Shown: piece by piece, positions 44,964-53,095 of the stretch
How the letters are laid out: the number at the start of each line of letters is the position of its first letter
Numbering within the stretch: position 1 is the stretch's first letter
From: Mesorhizobium sp. M8A.F.Ca.ET.218.01.1.1
Lineage (GTDB): Bacteria; Pseudomonadota; Alphaproteobacteria; Rhizobiales; Rhizobiaceae
DNA length: 64,000 nt
Reading direction: 5' to 3'
Assembly (NCBI RefSeq): GCF_004791165.1
Contig: NZ_SRUZ01000006.1
Location: 372,001-436,000, forward strand
Translations under genes and position numbers: made by a program
Notes under the pieces: generated by a model
Told to the model about the DNA's origin: nothing
What the model saw: the letters and a program-made list of their open reading frames with translations, nothing else
Databases searched by the model: none

Positions 44964-45503
44964 ATGCCCGACTACCTCAAGCTGCCGACGACGACGAAGG
45001 GCCTTGTCAGGGTCGTCATCGAAACTCCGCGCGGTGCCGCGGCCAAGGTAGCCTATGAGCCGGCTATCCAGGTATTCGGCTATGTCCGCCCTTTACCGGT
45101 CGGAATGACCTACCCCTACGATTGGGGTTTTATTCCCTCCACATTGGGGGACGATGGCGATCCCCTGGATGGGCTAGTCATCCATCAGGCCGCCACGGGT
45201 CCCGGCACCGTCATCAAATGCAACCTCTTGGGTGCGCTGCGGGTCAAGCAGAAGGATCACGGCGGCGAGGCCCTGCGCAACGACCGTTACGTCTTCTGTC
45301 CTCACAAGGAGGACGCTGAGGACGAGCCCGTGGCCGCCGACCGCGTGCCCGAGCATCTCAGGCGCGAGATCGAACAGTTCTTTCTGTCGTCGGTGCTTGG
45401 CACCGGCAAAACCATCAAGTTCAAAGGCTGGCAGGATGCCGGTGAAGCGCGCAGGGCAATCAAGAAGGGCATGAAGGCCTTTGCCGCCAGGCTACGCAAG
45501 TAA
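44964..45503 (+). CDS. Inorganic pyrophosphatase (family I)
   Basis: Hydrolyses PPi to phosphate, pulling biosynthetic reactions. 179 residues from ATG 44964 after AGAGG. Metal-site motif GDDGDPLDGLV is intact, preceded by YPYDWGFIPSTL, with the C-terminal GKTIKFKGWQDAGEA. Divergence from the canonical E. coli type is clear, so it may be a second, specialised pyrophosphatase; I cannot tell whether another copy exists elsewhere. Confidence 0.85.
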   Translation: MPDYLKLPTTTKGLVRVVIETPRGAAAKVAYEPAIQVFGYVRPLPVGMTYPYDWGFIPSTLGDDGDPLDGLVIHQAATGPGTVIKCNLLGALRVKQKDHGGEALRNDRYVFCPHKEDAEDEPVAADRVPEHLRREIEQFFLSSVLGTGKTIKFKGWQDAGEARRAIKKGMKAFAARLRK

Positions 45504-45545
45504 GCATGGCCATTTTCCGGTGCGTTGTTCCGATCGATCAGGCGC

Positions 45546-46619
45546 TTAACGGCGCGCCACGCCCGGCTCGATCCCCGACCTTGTTGTTCCGATAATCGAC
45601 GCCAGCGGATAGAAGGCCAGCGCCTGCTCCTCGCAAGTGACCGCAACGACGTTGTTCGAGCGGTCGATGTCGAGACCCTTCGGGCCGCCTTCCTCGGCAC
45701 TGGCCCTGCCTCGCAGAAAGGTCTCCTCGTCGAGCACGGTCACCGAGGCCGCGGGTGCTCGCTGGCCCCTCCAATCGCCGTCGCCGCCATAGACATGCAC
45801 CATACGGCTGCCCGCGTCGGCGACGAGGATGTGCCGATCATCCGCTGTAAAGCGCACGCCGTGCGGATAGCCGGCGTGCTGCAGGACGCCGGCGGGTTCG
45901 CTGTCAGGCCCAAGCGAGGAGGACATGCGGTAGAGTTTTACATCCTGGGTGCCGTGGCTGCTGACGGCGATCCAGCCTCCGTCATGGCTGAGCGCAATGC
46001 CGTCGGGTATGTCGAGACCACGTTCGAGCAGCCGCTGGTTGCTCGTCGTGCGATAGCCGAGCCACCGGTTGACCACATGCCGGGTGACCAGATGCGTATA
46101 GTTGTTGCAGACCAGCAGGCTGACGCGGCCGCGCGACTCCGGCCTGACGGCAATCGAGCCCGGCGAATTCAGTTTGCAAGGCCGCCGGCCCTTTACCCGC
46201 CGAATGGCCGATATCTCGCGACTCTGGCCGGCTGGTTGCTCTCGAGGCAGGTTGAATATGGCGACCAGTCCATCGCGGTTGCCAATCGCCAGGGTGCGGT
46301 CATCGATGAAATCCAGGCCATGGATTTCGCCCATGTTGCCTGATGTCAGCTCCATGAAACCATGGATCGTGACATCGGGACCATCCGATCCGGCCTCGAC
46401 GTCGATGCGCAGGACCAGCAGGCGCTTGCGCGCATAGCCGGCGATTGCCAGCAATCGATTGTCCGGTGAAAAGCGCAGGTCCTCCGTACGTCCGATCGCC
46501 GAAAGCGCCGCCCTCACCGCCGCGCTGGCCTTGAAAGCGATCCCCGGGATCATTTGCGACCCGCCCAGCGGATCGAACGCTGGAAGGGATCGAGAACCGT
46601 CCAACTGCTCGCTGTCCAT
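45546..46619 (-). CDS. Beta-propeller (WD40/YncE-like) protein of unknown function
   Basis: 357 residues with repeated strand blades such as DLRFSPDNRLLAIAGYARKRLLVLRID, IPDGIALSHDGGWIAVSSHGTQDVKLYRM, and YPHGVRFTADDRHILVADAGSRMVHVY. No signal peptide is evident, so it is probably cytosolic. No catalytic motif. It converges with the pyrophosphatase gene. The function is not predictable; ligand or protein binding is usual for such propellers. Confidence 0.75.
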   Translation of the reverse strand: MDSEQLDGSRSLPAFDPLGGSQMIPGIAFKASAAVRAALSAIGRTEDLRFSPDNRLLAIAGYARKRLLVLRIDVEAGSDGPDVTIHGFMELTSGNMGEIHGLDFIDDRTLAIGNRDGLVAIFNLPREQPAGQSREISAIRRVKGRRPCKLNSPGSIAVRPESRGRVSLLVCNNYTHLVTRHVVNRWLGYRTTSNQRLLERGLDIPDGIALSHDGGWIAVSSHGTQDVKLYRMSSSLGPDSEPAGVLQHAGYPHGVRFTADDRHILVADAGSRMVHVYGGDGDWRGQRAPAASVTVLDEETFLRGRASAEEGGPKGLDIDRSNNVVAVTCEEQALAFYPLASIIGTTRSGIEPGVARR

Positions 46620-46791
46620 TGACGACTGTCTGCCCCGCTTTGATGTCGCCGACTAAGCCCGATCGCGCGCTCGACGGTCAAGCGCAATGCAGGGGTTCCA
46701 GGCCATAACGGTTGGATATCCGCCGCCTTTGCGCTGACGCTGGTGCCCGATCCGCCATATGGTTGATGTCGCCGCCCAATCGGCGGCAGGC

Positions 46792-46938
46792 TCAGTTCTG
46801 CTGGATCGAAATGCCCTTGTCGTCGATCTTGAGTTCGACGCCTTTCGGCCTGGTCTGCTCGCGGTAGACGTAGACGCCCAGCGCGACGACCACGACGATG
46901 AGCGCGCCAATGATGAGATAGAGTGTGTTCTGCTTCAT
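46792..46938 (-). CDS. Small single-pass membrane protein
   Basis: 48 residues: MKQNTLYLIIGALIVVVVAL... One hydrophobic helix (~6-24), a basic YREQTRPKG junction, then a short tail VELKIDDKGISIQQN. A good coding pattern and its place 25 nt after the GlsB-like gene on the same strand support it. A short stress-related membrane peptide is likely, but no function is known to me. Confidence 0.65.
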   Translation of the reverse strand: MKQNTLYLIIGALIVVVVALGVYVYREQTRPKGVELKIDDKGISIQQN

Positions 46939-46963
46939 GGCGCGCCCTTTGTCGTGCCGAGCC

Positions 46964-47218
46964 TCATGCTCGTTTCAGGACCTTGACCAGAACCAGAAGG
47001 ATGATGGCGCCGATCGTGGCGTGGATGATGGAGGCGATGATGCCGCCGCCGATCGAGAAGCCGATCCGTGGGAACAGCCAGCCGGCGATGAACGCGCCGA
47101 CGATGCCAATGATGATGTTGCCGATCAGGCCGAAGCCGAAACCCGAAACGATGAGACCGGCGAGCCAGCCGGCGATGGCACCAATGATGATGAAGACGAG
47201 AAGGCTTTCGACACCCAT
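46964..47218 (-). CDS. GlsB/YeaQ/YmgE family stress-response membrane protein
   Basis: 84 residues, three hydrophobic helices with the family's glycine pattern: LLVFIIIGAIAGWLAGLIVSG, GLIGNIIIGIVGAFIAGWLF, and IIASIIHATIGAIILLVLVKVL. Members are small inner-membrane proteins induced by stress; the mechanism is unclear. It precedes the 48-residue protein and probably shares its transcript. Confidence 0.93.
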   Translation of the reverse strand: MGVESLLVFIIIGAIAGWLAGLIVSGFGFGLIGNIIIGIVGAFIAGWLFPRIGFSIGGGIIASIIHATIGAIILLVLVKVLKRA

Positions 47219-47328
47219 AGCGGTTTCCTCCGAGCAAGAGGGCGAGCGCGGAGCGGAAGGCTCCGAATCGGCCTCGATATCAACGGCTTCAGGCTATGCG
47301 AAAGCACCCGGCCTAGCCAGCGGCGCGC

Positions 47329-47532
47329 TCACTGGTCGTCGTCGTCGCCGGCAGTGGGCCGCCAGCTGGTCGGCTCGACCTTCTTCTGGGTGTAGCTGTC
47401 GGTGTAGACCCACCAGCCGCCGTCGCGGTATTGCGCTATGGATTCATTGAGGACGCCGTCGCTGTCCTTCCAGGTGACGGTGACCTTGGAGCCGTCGGTC
47501 GGCGCGGTCGATATCGGCTTTCTGTCAGCCAT
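47329..47532 (-). CDS. Small hypothetical protein (DUF551-like pattern)
   Basis: 67 residues: KPISTAPTDGSKVTVTWKDSDG, GGWWVYTD and KKVEPTSWRPT. The initial 'PI-x-TAP-x-DG' with a later Trp-rich motif and 'P-T-x-W-x-P' recalls small proteins annotated DUF551-like. No signal or membrane segment. It begins 12 nt after the RNase D-like gene on the same strand. Confidence 0.65.
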   Translation of the reverse strand: MADRKPISTAPTDGSKVTVTWKDSDGVLNESIAQYRDGGWWVYTDSYTQKKVEPTSWRPTAGDDDDQ

Positions 47533-47544
47533 CTCATCCCTTTT

Positions 47545-48165
47545 TCAGCTGTGGGCGAAGATATCCTCTTCGGCCCAGCCCATCAGGTCAAGCTTGGACC
47601 GGGTCGGCAGAAAGCGGAAACAGGCGTCCGCCTCCTTCGTGCGCCCCTCGCGCGCCAGCCGTCCGGCCAGCACGTCGCGCAACCGATGCAGATAGAGGAC
47701 GTCCGAGGCGGCGTATTCGAGTTGCTCGGGCGACAGCGTTTCGGCCGCCCAATCCGACGATTGCTGCGCCTTGGACAAGCCTACGCCGAGAAGCTCGAAG
47801 CAGATGTCCTTCAGCCCGTGCCGGTCGGTGTAGGTGCGCGTCAGCCGCGAGGCGATCTTGGTGCAGAAAACCGGCTCGGGCATTACGCCAAACGCATTGT
47901 AGAGCACGGCGAGATCGAAGCGACCGTAGTGGAACAGCTTGGTGATGGTGCGGTTTCTCAACAGGCTGACAAGGTTCGGCGCCTTCTTCTGGCCCGGCGC
48001 GATCTGGATGACATCGGCGCTGCCGTCGCCAGGCGAAATCTGCACCACGCAGAGCCGATCGCGGTGCGGGTTGAGGCCGAGCGTTTCCGTATCGATGGCC
48101 ACCGCCGCGACATTGTAGTGGGAGAGGTCAGGCAGATCGTTTTTATGGAAGCGGATATCGCTCAT
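47545..48165 (-). CDS. RNase D-like 3'-5' exonuclease (short form)
   Basis: DEDDy exonuclease acting on RNA 3' ends. 206 residues from the ATG reading MSDIRFHKND. Exo I VAIDTETLGLN, Exo II LFHYGRFDLAVLY, and Exo III YAASDVLYLHRL are intact. The HRDC domain of full-length RNase D is missing, as is common in rhizobia. A gene of this kind often precedes lptC, but here it lies about 34 kb away. Confidence 0.9.
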   Translation of the reverse strand: MSDIRFHKNDLPDLSHYNVAAVAIDTETLGLNPHRDRLCVVQISPGDGSADVIQIAPGQKKAPNLVSLLRNRTITKLFHYGRFDLAVLYNAFGVMPEPVFCTKIASRLTRTYTDRHGLKDICFELLGVGLSKAQQSSDWAAETLSPEQLEYAASDVLYLHRLRDVLAGRLAREGRTKEADACFRFLPTRSKLDLMGWAEEDIFAHS

Positions 48166-48315
48166 CGTCTTCTCCGGGTCGCGGCCTTCGGCGTCGCGCC
48201 TCCATCGAAGAAGCGCACACGCGCTCCAACACATTGCGCTGTCGACCCGTCCTCGCCGTGATCGGCGGAAAAATCAACAGAAAGTTGATTTTTCCGCTGT
48301 CCAGGGTTGTCCGCC

Positions 48316-49701
48316 TTACCGTGTCATAGCATCCAGAATGCGCGCCCATGAGCGCTGCCCCTTGTGGAAGGAGCTGAGCTCGTATTTCTCGTTGGGCGAA
48401 TGGATGCGGTCGTCATCGAGGCCGAAGCCGACCAGCAGCGATTCCATGCCGAGATAGGTCTGGAAGTCGCCCACCACCGGAATGGAGCCGCCGCTGCCGG
48501 TCGTCACCGCGGGCTTTGGCCATTCGTCCGAGAGCGCGATCTTGGCCTTGGCCAGGAAAGGCGAGTCATAGGAAAGCTGGATTGCCGGTGAACCGCCATG
48601 GGCGTGGAATTCGACCGAACAATCGGCCGGGATACGCTCCTCGACGAATTTCTGGAAAGCCGCGCGGATCTTCTTTGGATCCTGCTTGTGAACGAGGCGG
48701 AACGAAACCTTGGCCGAGGCTTCCGCCGCGATGACAGTCTTGAACCCCTTGCCGGTATAGCCGCCGATGATGCCGTTGAACTCGGCGGTCGGCCGTGCCC
48801 AGGTCAGTTCCAGCACCGAGCGACCTTTTTCGCCCGACGGGATCGACAGGCCGACAGGTCCGAGGAATGTCTCGGCCGTCTCGCCCAGTGTCTCCCATGA
48901 TTTCAGCACCTGCGAGGGCGTTTCCTCGACACCGTCATAAAAACCCGGAATGGTGATATGACCGTCCTTGTCGTGGATGTCGGCCAACACCTTGGCCAGG
49001 ATGCGGATCGGGTTGGCTGCAGCCCCGCCATAGAGGCCCGAATGCAGGTCGCGGTCGGCGGCCTTCACCGTGATCTCCTCGCCGACCAGACCGCGCAGCC
49101 CGACGCAGATCGACGGCGTGTCTCGGTCCCACATGCTGGTATCGCAGACCAGCGCGAAGTCGGCCTTGAGTTCCTCGGCATTGGCCTCGAGGAACGGCTT
49201 CAGCGAGGGCGACCCGGATTCCTCCTCGCCTTCGAACAGGATGGTGACGCGGCACGGCAGACTGCCGTGCACCTGTTTCCACGCACGGCAGGCTTCGACG
49301 AAGGTCATCAGCTGGCCCTTGTCGTCGGCCGAGCCGCGCCCGGTGATGACCTTGTGACCAGGTCCGATCTCCTTGATCGCGGGGGCGAAGGGGTCGTTTT
49401 CCCACAGTTCGATCGGGTCGACCGGCTGCACGTCATAATGGCCGTAGAACAGCACATGCGGCGCGCCCGCCGGCCCGTCATGATGCGCAACCACCATCGG
49501 GTGTCCAGGCGTGTCGCGCACGCTGGCGTCGAAGCCGATCAGCTTGAGTTCCGCCACCAGCCATTCCGCCGCCTTGCGGCAGTCGGCGGCATAGGCTGGA
49601 TCGGTGGAGATCGACTTGATCCCGAGCAGGCCGAAGAGCCGTTCCAGGCTTTGATCGAGATTCTTGTCGAGGCGGTCGAGGACAGGGGAAACTGCGGACA
49701 T
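48316..49701 (-). CDS. M20 family dipeptidase
   Basis: Di-zinc peptidase for small peptides. 461 residues from ATG 49701, with AAAGG 8 nt upstream; the open frame further upstream covers the hairpin region and is not coding. Zinc/catalytic motifs: VLFYGHYDVQPVD, GSADDKGQLM, LFEGEEESGSPSL and DTSMWDRDTPSI; a C-terminal His in DDDRIHSPNEKYEL completes the site. Could be influenced by the terminator hairpin 101 nt upstream. Confidence 0.9.
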   Translation of the reverse strand: MSAVSPVLDRLDKNLDQSLERLFGLLGIKSISTDPAYAADCRKAAEWLVAELKLIGFDASVRDTPGHPMVVAHHDGPAGAPHVLFYGHYDVQPVDPIELWENDPFAPAIKEIGPGHKVITGRGSADDKGQLMTFVEACRAWKQVHGSLPCRVTILFEGEEESGSPSLKPFLEANAEELKADFALVCDTSMWDRDTPSICVGLRGLVGEEITVKAADRDLHSGLYGGAAANPIRILAKVLADIHDKDGHITIPGFYDGVEETPSQVLKSWETLGETAETFLGPVGLSIPSGEKGRSVLELTWARPTAEFNGIIGGYTGKGFKTVIAAEASAKVSFRLVHKQDPKKIRAAFQKFVEERIPADCSVEFHAHGGSPAIQLSYDSPFLAKAKIALSDEWPKPAVTTGSGGSIPVVGDFQTYLGMESLLVGFGLDDDRIHSPNEKYELSSFHKGQRSWARILDAMTR

Positions 49702-49801
49702 GTGCATAGCCTTTCGATTCAGTGCCGGAACCGTAAAGGCAGAGCGGCGAAACGAAAAGCCCGGGACAATTGGACCACGGCCCGCGCCGGCGGCCGCGGG
49801 C

Positions 49802-49949
49802 AAAAAAAGACCGCCGTGGTGGAGGGGGAACCACGGCGGTCTTGTACTCGAAACGATGCGGCAGCCCGGAGAGGGGGGATAGGCTGCCGCAGTTGTCCGG
49901 TATAGGCGGGGGACGGGCCTTGCTCCGGACTTCGGCGAAAACTGCCGAT
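49802..49949 (-). ncRNA. Candidate trans-acting small RNA with anti-Shine-Dalgarno loops (alpha-r14/NfeR1-like)
   Basis: On the minus strand three hairpins follow each other: stem GTCCGG/CCGGAC (49930-49895), stem GCGGCAGCC/GGCTGCCGC (49890-49858) with loop TATCCCCCCTCTCCG, and a 14-bp terminator stem with loop TCCCCCTCC followed by seven Ts. C-rich loops complementary to GGAGG are the hallmark of rhizobial anti-Shine-Dalgarno RNAs as I remember them. A candidate promoter is CTTGAA at 49985-49980 and CAAATA at 49961-49956. The RNA would be about 150 nt. Alternative: an attenuating leader of the M20 gene. Confidence 0.6.
49807..49843 (-). terminator. Strong intrinsic terminator of the minus-strand RNA
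   Basis: Perfect 14-bp stem AAGACCGCCGTGGT / ACCACGGCGGTCTT with a 9-nt loop. On the minus strand it is followed by a run of seven T (49808-49802). It lies upstream of the M20 gene, so it ends a transcript that starts between here and polA. Confidence 0.85.
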
Positions 49950-49992
49950 GACGTGTATTTGGGTCTCTGAACATGGCGATTCAAGGGCGTTA

Positions 49993-50012
49993 ACGTTACA
50001 CTTTTGTAACGT
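49993..50012. promoter_or_regulatory. Perfect palindrome between sRNA and polA promoters
   Basis: ACGTTACA-CTTT-TGTAACGT: 8-bp arms, dimer-operator shape, 8 nt upstream of the proposed sRNA -35 and ~80 nt from the polA-side end of the gap. The bound regulator is unknown. Confidence 0.45.
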
Positions 50013-50035
50013 ACCCGTGAGCGGCCCTGTATAAC

Positions 50036-50068
50036 CCCGATCTGTCAGGGTTCCCGATCTGTCAGGGT
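50036..50068. repeat. Two 16-nt direct repeats upstream of polA
   Basis: CCCGATCTGTCAGGGT occurs at 50036-50051 and again at 50053-50068, exact copies 17 nt apart. Each has short CCC...GGG ends. They could be a tandem operator or a recent small duplication. Confidence 0.6.
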
Positions 50069-50139
50069 GTTGACGGAACCTATGTCTGGCGATGTCTTTG
50101 GCATGGACCAAGCCATCGCGCCGCGCTATCCCTGCCGGC

Positions 50140-53094
50140 ATGAAAAAAGGCGATCATCTCTTCCTCATTGACGGCTCTGGCTACATCTTCCGGGCCTATC
50201 ACGCACTGCCGCCGCTGACCCGCAAGTCCGACGGCCTGCCGGTCGGTGCCGTTTCCGGCTTCTGCAACATGCTGTGGAAGCTGATGCAGGATGCCCGCAA
50301 CACCGATGTGGGCATTGTGCCGACGCATTTCGCAGTCATCTTCGATTATTCCTCGAAAACCTTCCGCAACGACCTCTATCCCGAATACAAGGCCAACCGT
50401 TCGGCGCCGCCCGAGGATCTGATCCCGCAATTCGGCCTGATCCGCCAGGCAACCAGGGCGTTCAACCTGCCTTGCGTCGAGATGGAAGGCTTCGAGGCCG
50501 ACGATCTTATCGCCACCTATTGCCGGCTGGCCTGCGAGGCCGGCGGCGACACCACCATCATCTCCTCCGACAAGGACCTGATGCAACTGGTTGGCGACAC
50601 GGTGGGCATGTACGACCCGATGAAGGATCGCCAGATCGGCATCCCCGAAGTCATCGAGAAATGGGGGGTGCCACCCGAAAAGATGATCGACATGCAGGCG
50701 CTGACCGGCGACTCCGTCGACAATGTGCCTGGCGTGCCCGGCATCGGGCCAAAGACCGCGGCGCAACTGCTCGAGCAGTTCGGCGATCTCGATGGATTGC
50801 TCGCCCGAGCCGGCGAGATCAAGCAGGAGAAAAGGCGGGAATCGATCATCGCCAACGCTGACAAGGCACGCATCTCGCGCCAGTTGGTGACGCTGAAGAA
50901 CGACGTGCCGGTGGCCGAGGGACTGGACGATTTCGTGCTGCATGCTCCCGACGGGCCGAAGCTGATCGGCTTCCTCAAGACCATGGAATTCACCTCGCTG
51001 ACCCGCCGCGTGGCGGAAGCGACCGGCACCGAGGCCGGCGACGTCCAGGCCGTCGCGGTGACCGTCGAACGCGCCGACAACGCACATGGCCCCGACGTCG
51101 GGGCCGGAACGCCGCCCGTCGCCCGAAACGGGGCGGCCACCGAGCCGGGCCAGGCCGCTGAAGCCGAGACGGAGACGCCAAAAAAAGGTGACACCCCTTC
51201 CCTCCTGGCCGCATTGCGGCTGGAGGGCGCGGCGACCGCCAAGATCGATACTTCGGCCTATCAGTGCATCCGCGATATCGCGACGCTGAAAGCCTGGGTC
51301 GCCGAGGCGCGGGAGGCCGGTATCGCGGCCTTCGACGTCAGGGCCACCTCGACCGATCCGATGCAGGCCTCACTGATCGGCATGGCAATGGCCACGGCGC
51401 CCGGCCGCGCCGCCTACATCCCCTTCGCCCACAAGAGCGGCAATGGCGACCTGCTCGGCGGCGGCATGCTCGAAAACCAGATCCCGCTTCGCGAGGCGCT
51501 GGCGGTGCTCAAACCACTGCTTGAGGACGGATCGGTCCTCAAGATCGCACAGAACCTGAAATATGACCTGGTCATCATGAGCCGCTACGGCGTCGATGTC
51601 GCACCCTTCGACGACACCATGCTGATCTCCTACGTGCTCGACGCCGGCACCCCCCATGGCCACGGCATGGATGCCCTTGCCGACAAATGGCTTGGCCATA
51701 CCCCCCTTCAACTCAAGGACGTGACCGGTTCCGGCAAGAGCTCTGTCGGTTTCGACCAGGTCGACATCGACAGGGCGACCGCTCACGCCGCCGAGGATGC
51801 CGACGTGACGTTGCGGCTGTGGCTGGTGCTGAAGCCGCGGCTTGCCGCCAAGGGACTGGTCTCGGTCTATGAACGCCTGGAGCGGCCGCTGGTGCCGGTG
51901 CTGGCGCGCATGGAACAGCGCGGTATCTCGGTCGACCGGCAGATCCTGTCCCGGCTGTCGGGGGAACTGGCGCAAGGTGCGGCCCGGCTGGAAGAGGAAA
52001 TCTACCAGCTCATCGGCGAGCGCATCAACATCGGCTCGCCCAAGCAGCTCGGCGACATCCTGTTCGGCCGCATGGGGCTGCCCGGCGGCTCCAAGACCAA
52101 GACCGGCCAGTGGTCGACCTCGGCGCAGCTGCTCGAAGATCTCGCCGCCGAAGGTCACGAACTGCCGCGCAAGATCGTCGACTGGCGCCAGCTGACCAAG
52201 CTGAAATCGACCTACACCGATGCGCTGCCCGGCTTCGTCAATCCTGACACCAAGCGCGTCCACACCTCCTACGCGCTTGCCGCAACGACGACCGGCCGTC
52301 TGTCGTCCTCCGACCCGAACCTGCAGAACATTCCGGTGCGCACGGCTGAAGGGCGCAAGATCAGGACCGCCTTCATCACCGACAAGAGCCACCGGCTGGT
52401 TTCAGCCGACTACAGCCAGATCGAACTGCGCGTGCTCGCCCACGTCGCCGAAATCCCGCAATTGCGCCAGGCCTTTGCGGATGGCGCGGACATCCATGCC
52501 ATCACCGCGTCTGAAATGTTCAACGTGCCCGTGGAGGGCATGCCATCGGAAGTGCGCCGCCGCGCCAAGGCGATCAATTTCGGCATTATCTACGGCATCT
52601 CGGCCTTTGGCCTCGCCAACCAGCTGTCGATCCCGCGCGAGGAGGCGAGCGCCTATATCAAGAAATATTTCGAGCGCTTCCCCGGCATCCGCGACTATAT
52701 CGAGGAGACCAAGGCCTATGCCCGCGAGCACGGCTTTGTCGAAACGATCTTCGGCCGCCGCATCCACTATCCCGACATCAGGTCGTCGAACCCGTCACTG
52801 CGCGCCTTCAACGAGCGCGCCTCCATCAATGCCCGCCTGCAGGGCACCGCCGCCGACATCATCCGCCGCGCCATGATCCGCATGGAGGAAGCCTTGGACA
52901 AGGCCAAGCTGTCCGCCCGCATGCTCCTGCAGGTGCATGACGAACTGATCTTCGAGACGGTCGAGGCGGAAGTCGAGGCGACGATCCCGGTCGTGCGCCA
53001 CGTCATGGAAAACGCCGCGATGCCCGCGGTCTCGATGTCGGTGCCGCTGCATGTCGACGCCCGTGCCGCCAACAACTGGGACGAGGCGCATTGA
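50140..53094 (+). CDS. polA: DNA polymerase I
   Basis: Gap filling and RNA primer removal. 984 residues from ATG 50140 (MKKGDHLFLIDGSGY). The 5' nuclease (~1-290) has SSDKDLMQL and DNVPGVPGIGPKTA. The 3'-5' exonuclease (~385-575) seems degenerate: the first motif reads FDVRATS, with R401 where E. coli has E357, and H549 where it has Y497, although D399, D476 and D553 are kept. The polymerase domain is intact: DYSQIELR (D757) and VHDELIFE (D934). An insertion of ~40 Ala/Glu-rich residues joins nuclease and exonuclease parts. Confidence 0.95.
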   Translation: MKKGDHLFLIDGSGYIFRAYHALPPLTRKSDGLPVGAVSGFCNMLWKLMQDARNTDVGIVPTHFAVIFDYSSKTFRNDLYPEYKANRSAPPEDLIPQFGLIRQATRAFNLPCVEMEGFEADDLIATYCRLACEAGGDTTIISSDKDLMQLVGDTVGMYDPMKDRQIGIPEVIEKWGVPPEKMIDMQALTGDSVDNVPGVPGIGPKTAAQLLEQFGDLDGLLARAGEIKQEKRRESIIANADKARISRQLVTLKNDVPVAEGLDDFVLHAPDGPKLIGFLKTMEFTSLTRRVAEATGTEAGDVQAVAVTVERADNAHGPDVGAGTPPVARNGAATEPGQAAEAETETPKKGDTPSLLAALRLEGAATAKIDTSAYQCIRDIATLKAWVAEAREAGIAAFDVRATSTDPMQASLIGMAMATAPGRAAYIPFAHKSGNGDLLGGGMLENQIPLREALAVLKPLLEDGSVLKIAQNLKYDLVIMSRYGVDVAPFDDTMLISYVLDAGTPHGHGMDALADKWLGHTPLQLKDVTGSGKSSVGFDQVDIDRATAHAAEDADVTLRLWLVLKPRLAAKGLVSVYERLERPLVPVLARMEQRGISVDRQILSRLSGELAQGAARLEEEIYQLIGERINIGSPKQLGDILFGRMGLPGGSKTKTGQWSTSAQLLEDLAAEGHELPRKIVDWRQLTKLKSTYTDALPGFVNPDTKRVHTSYALAATTTGRLSSSDPNLQNIPVRTAEGRKIRTAFITDKSHRLVSADYSQIELRVLAHVAEIPQLRQAFADGADIHAITASEMFNVPVEGMPSEVRRRAKAINFGIIYGISAFGLANQLSIPREEASAYIKKYFERFPGIRDYIEETKAYAREHGFVETIFGRRIHYPDIRSSNPSLRAFNERASINARLQGTAADIIRRAMIRMEEALDKAKLSARMLLQVHDELIFETVEAEVEATIPVVRHVMENAAMPAVSMSVPLHVDARAANNWDEAH

Positions 53095-53095
53095 G

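Noticed and set aside
49702..49974. N-terminal extension of the M20 dipeptidase across the hairpins
   Set aside because: The translated stretch is unlike any peptidase N-terminus and covers a perfect terminator; ATG 49701 has a Shine-Dalgarno.
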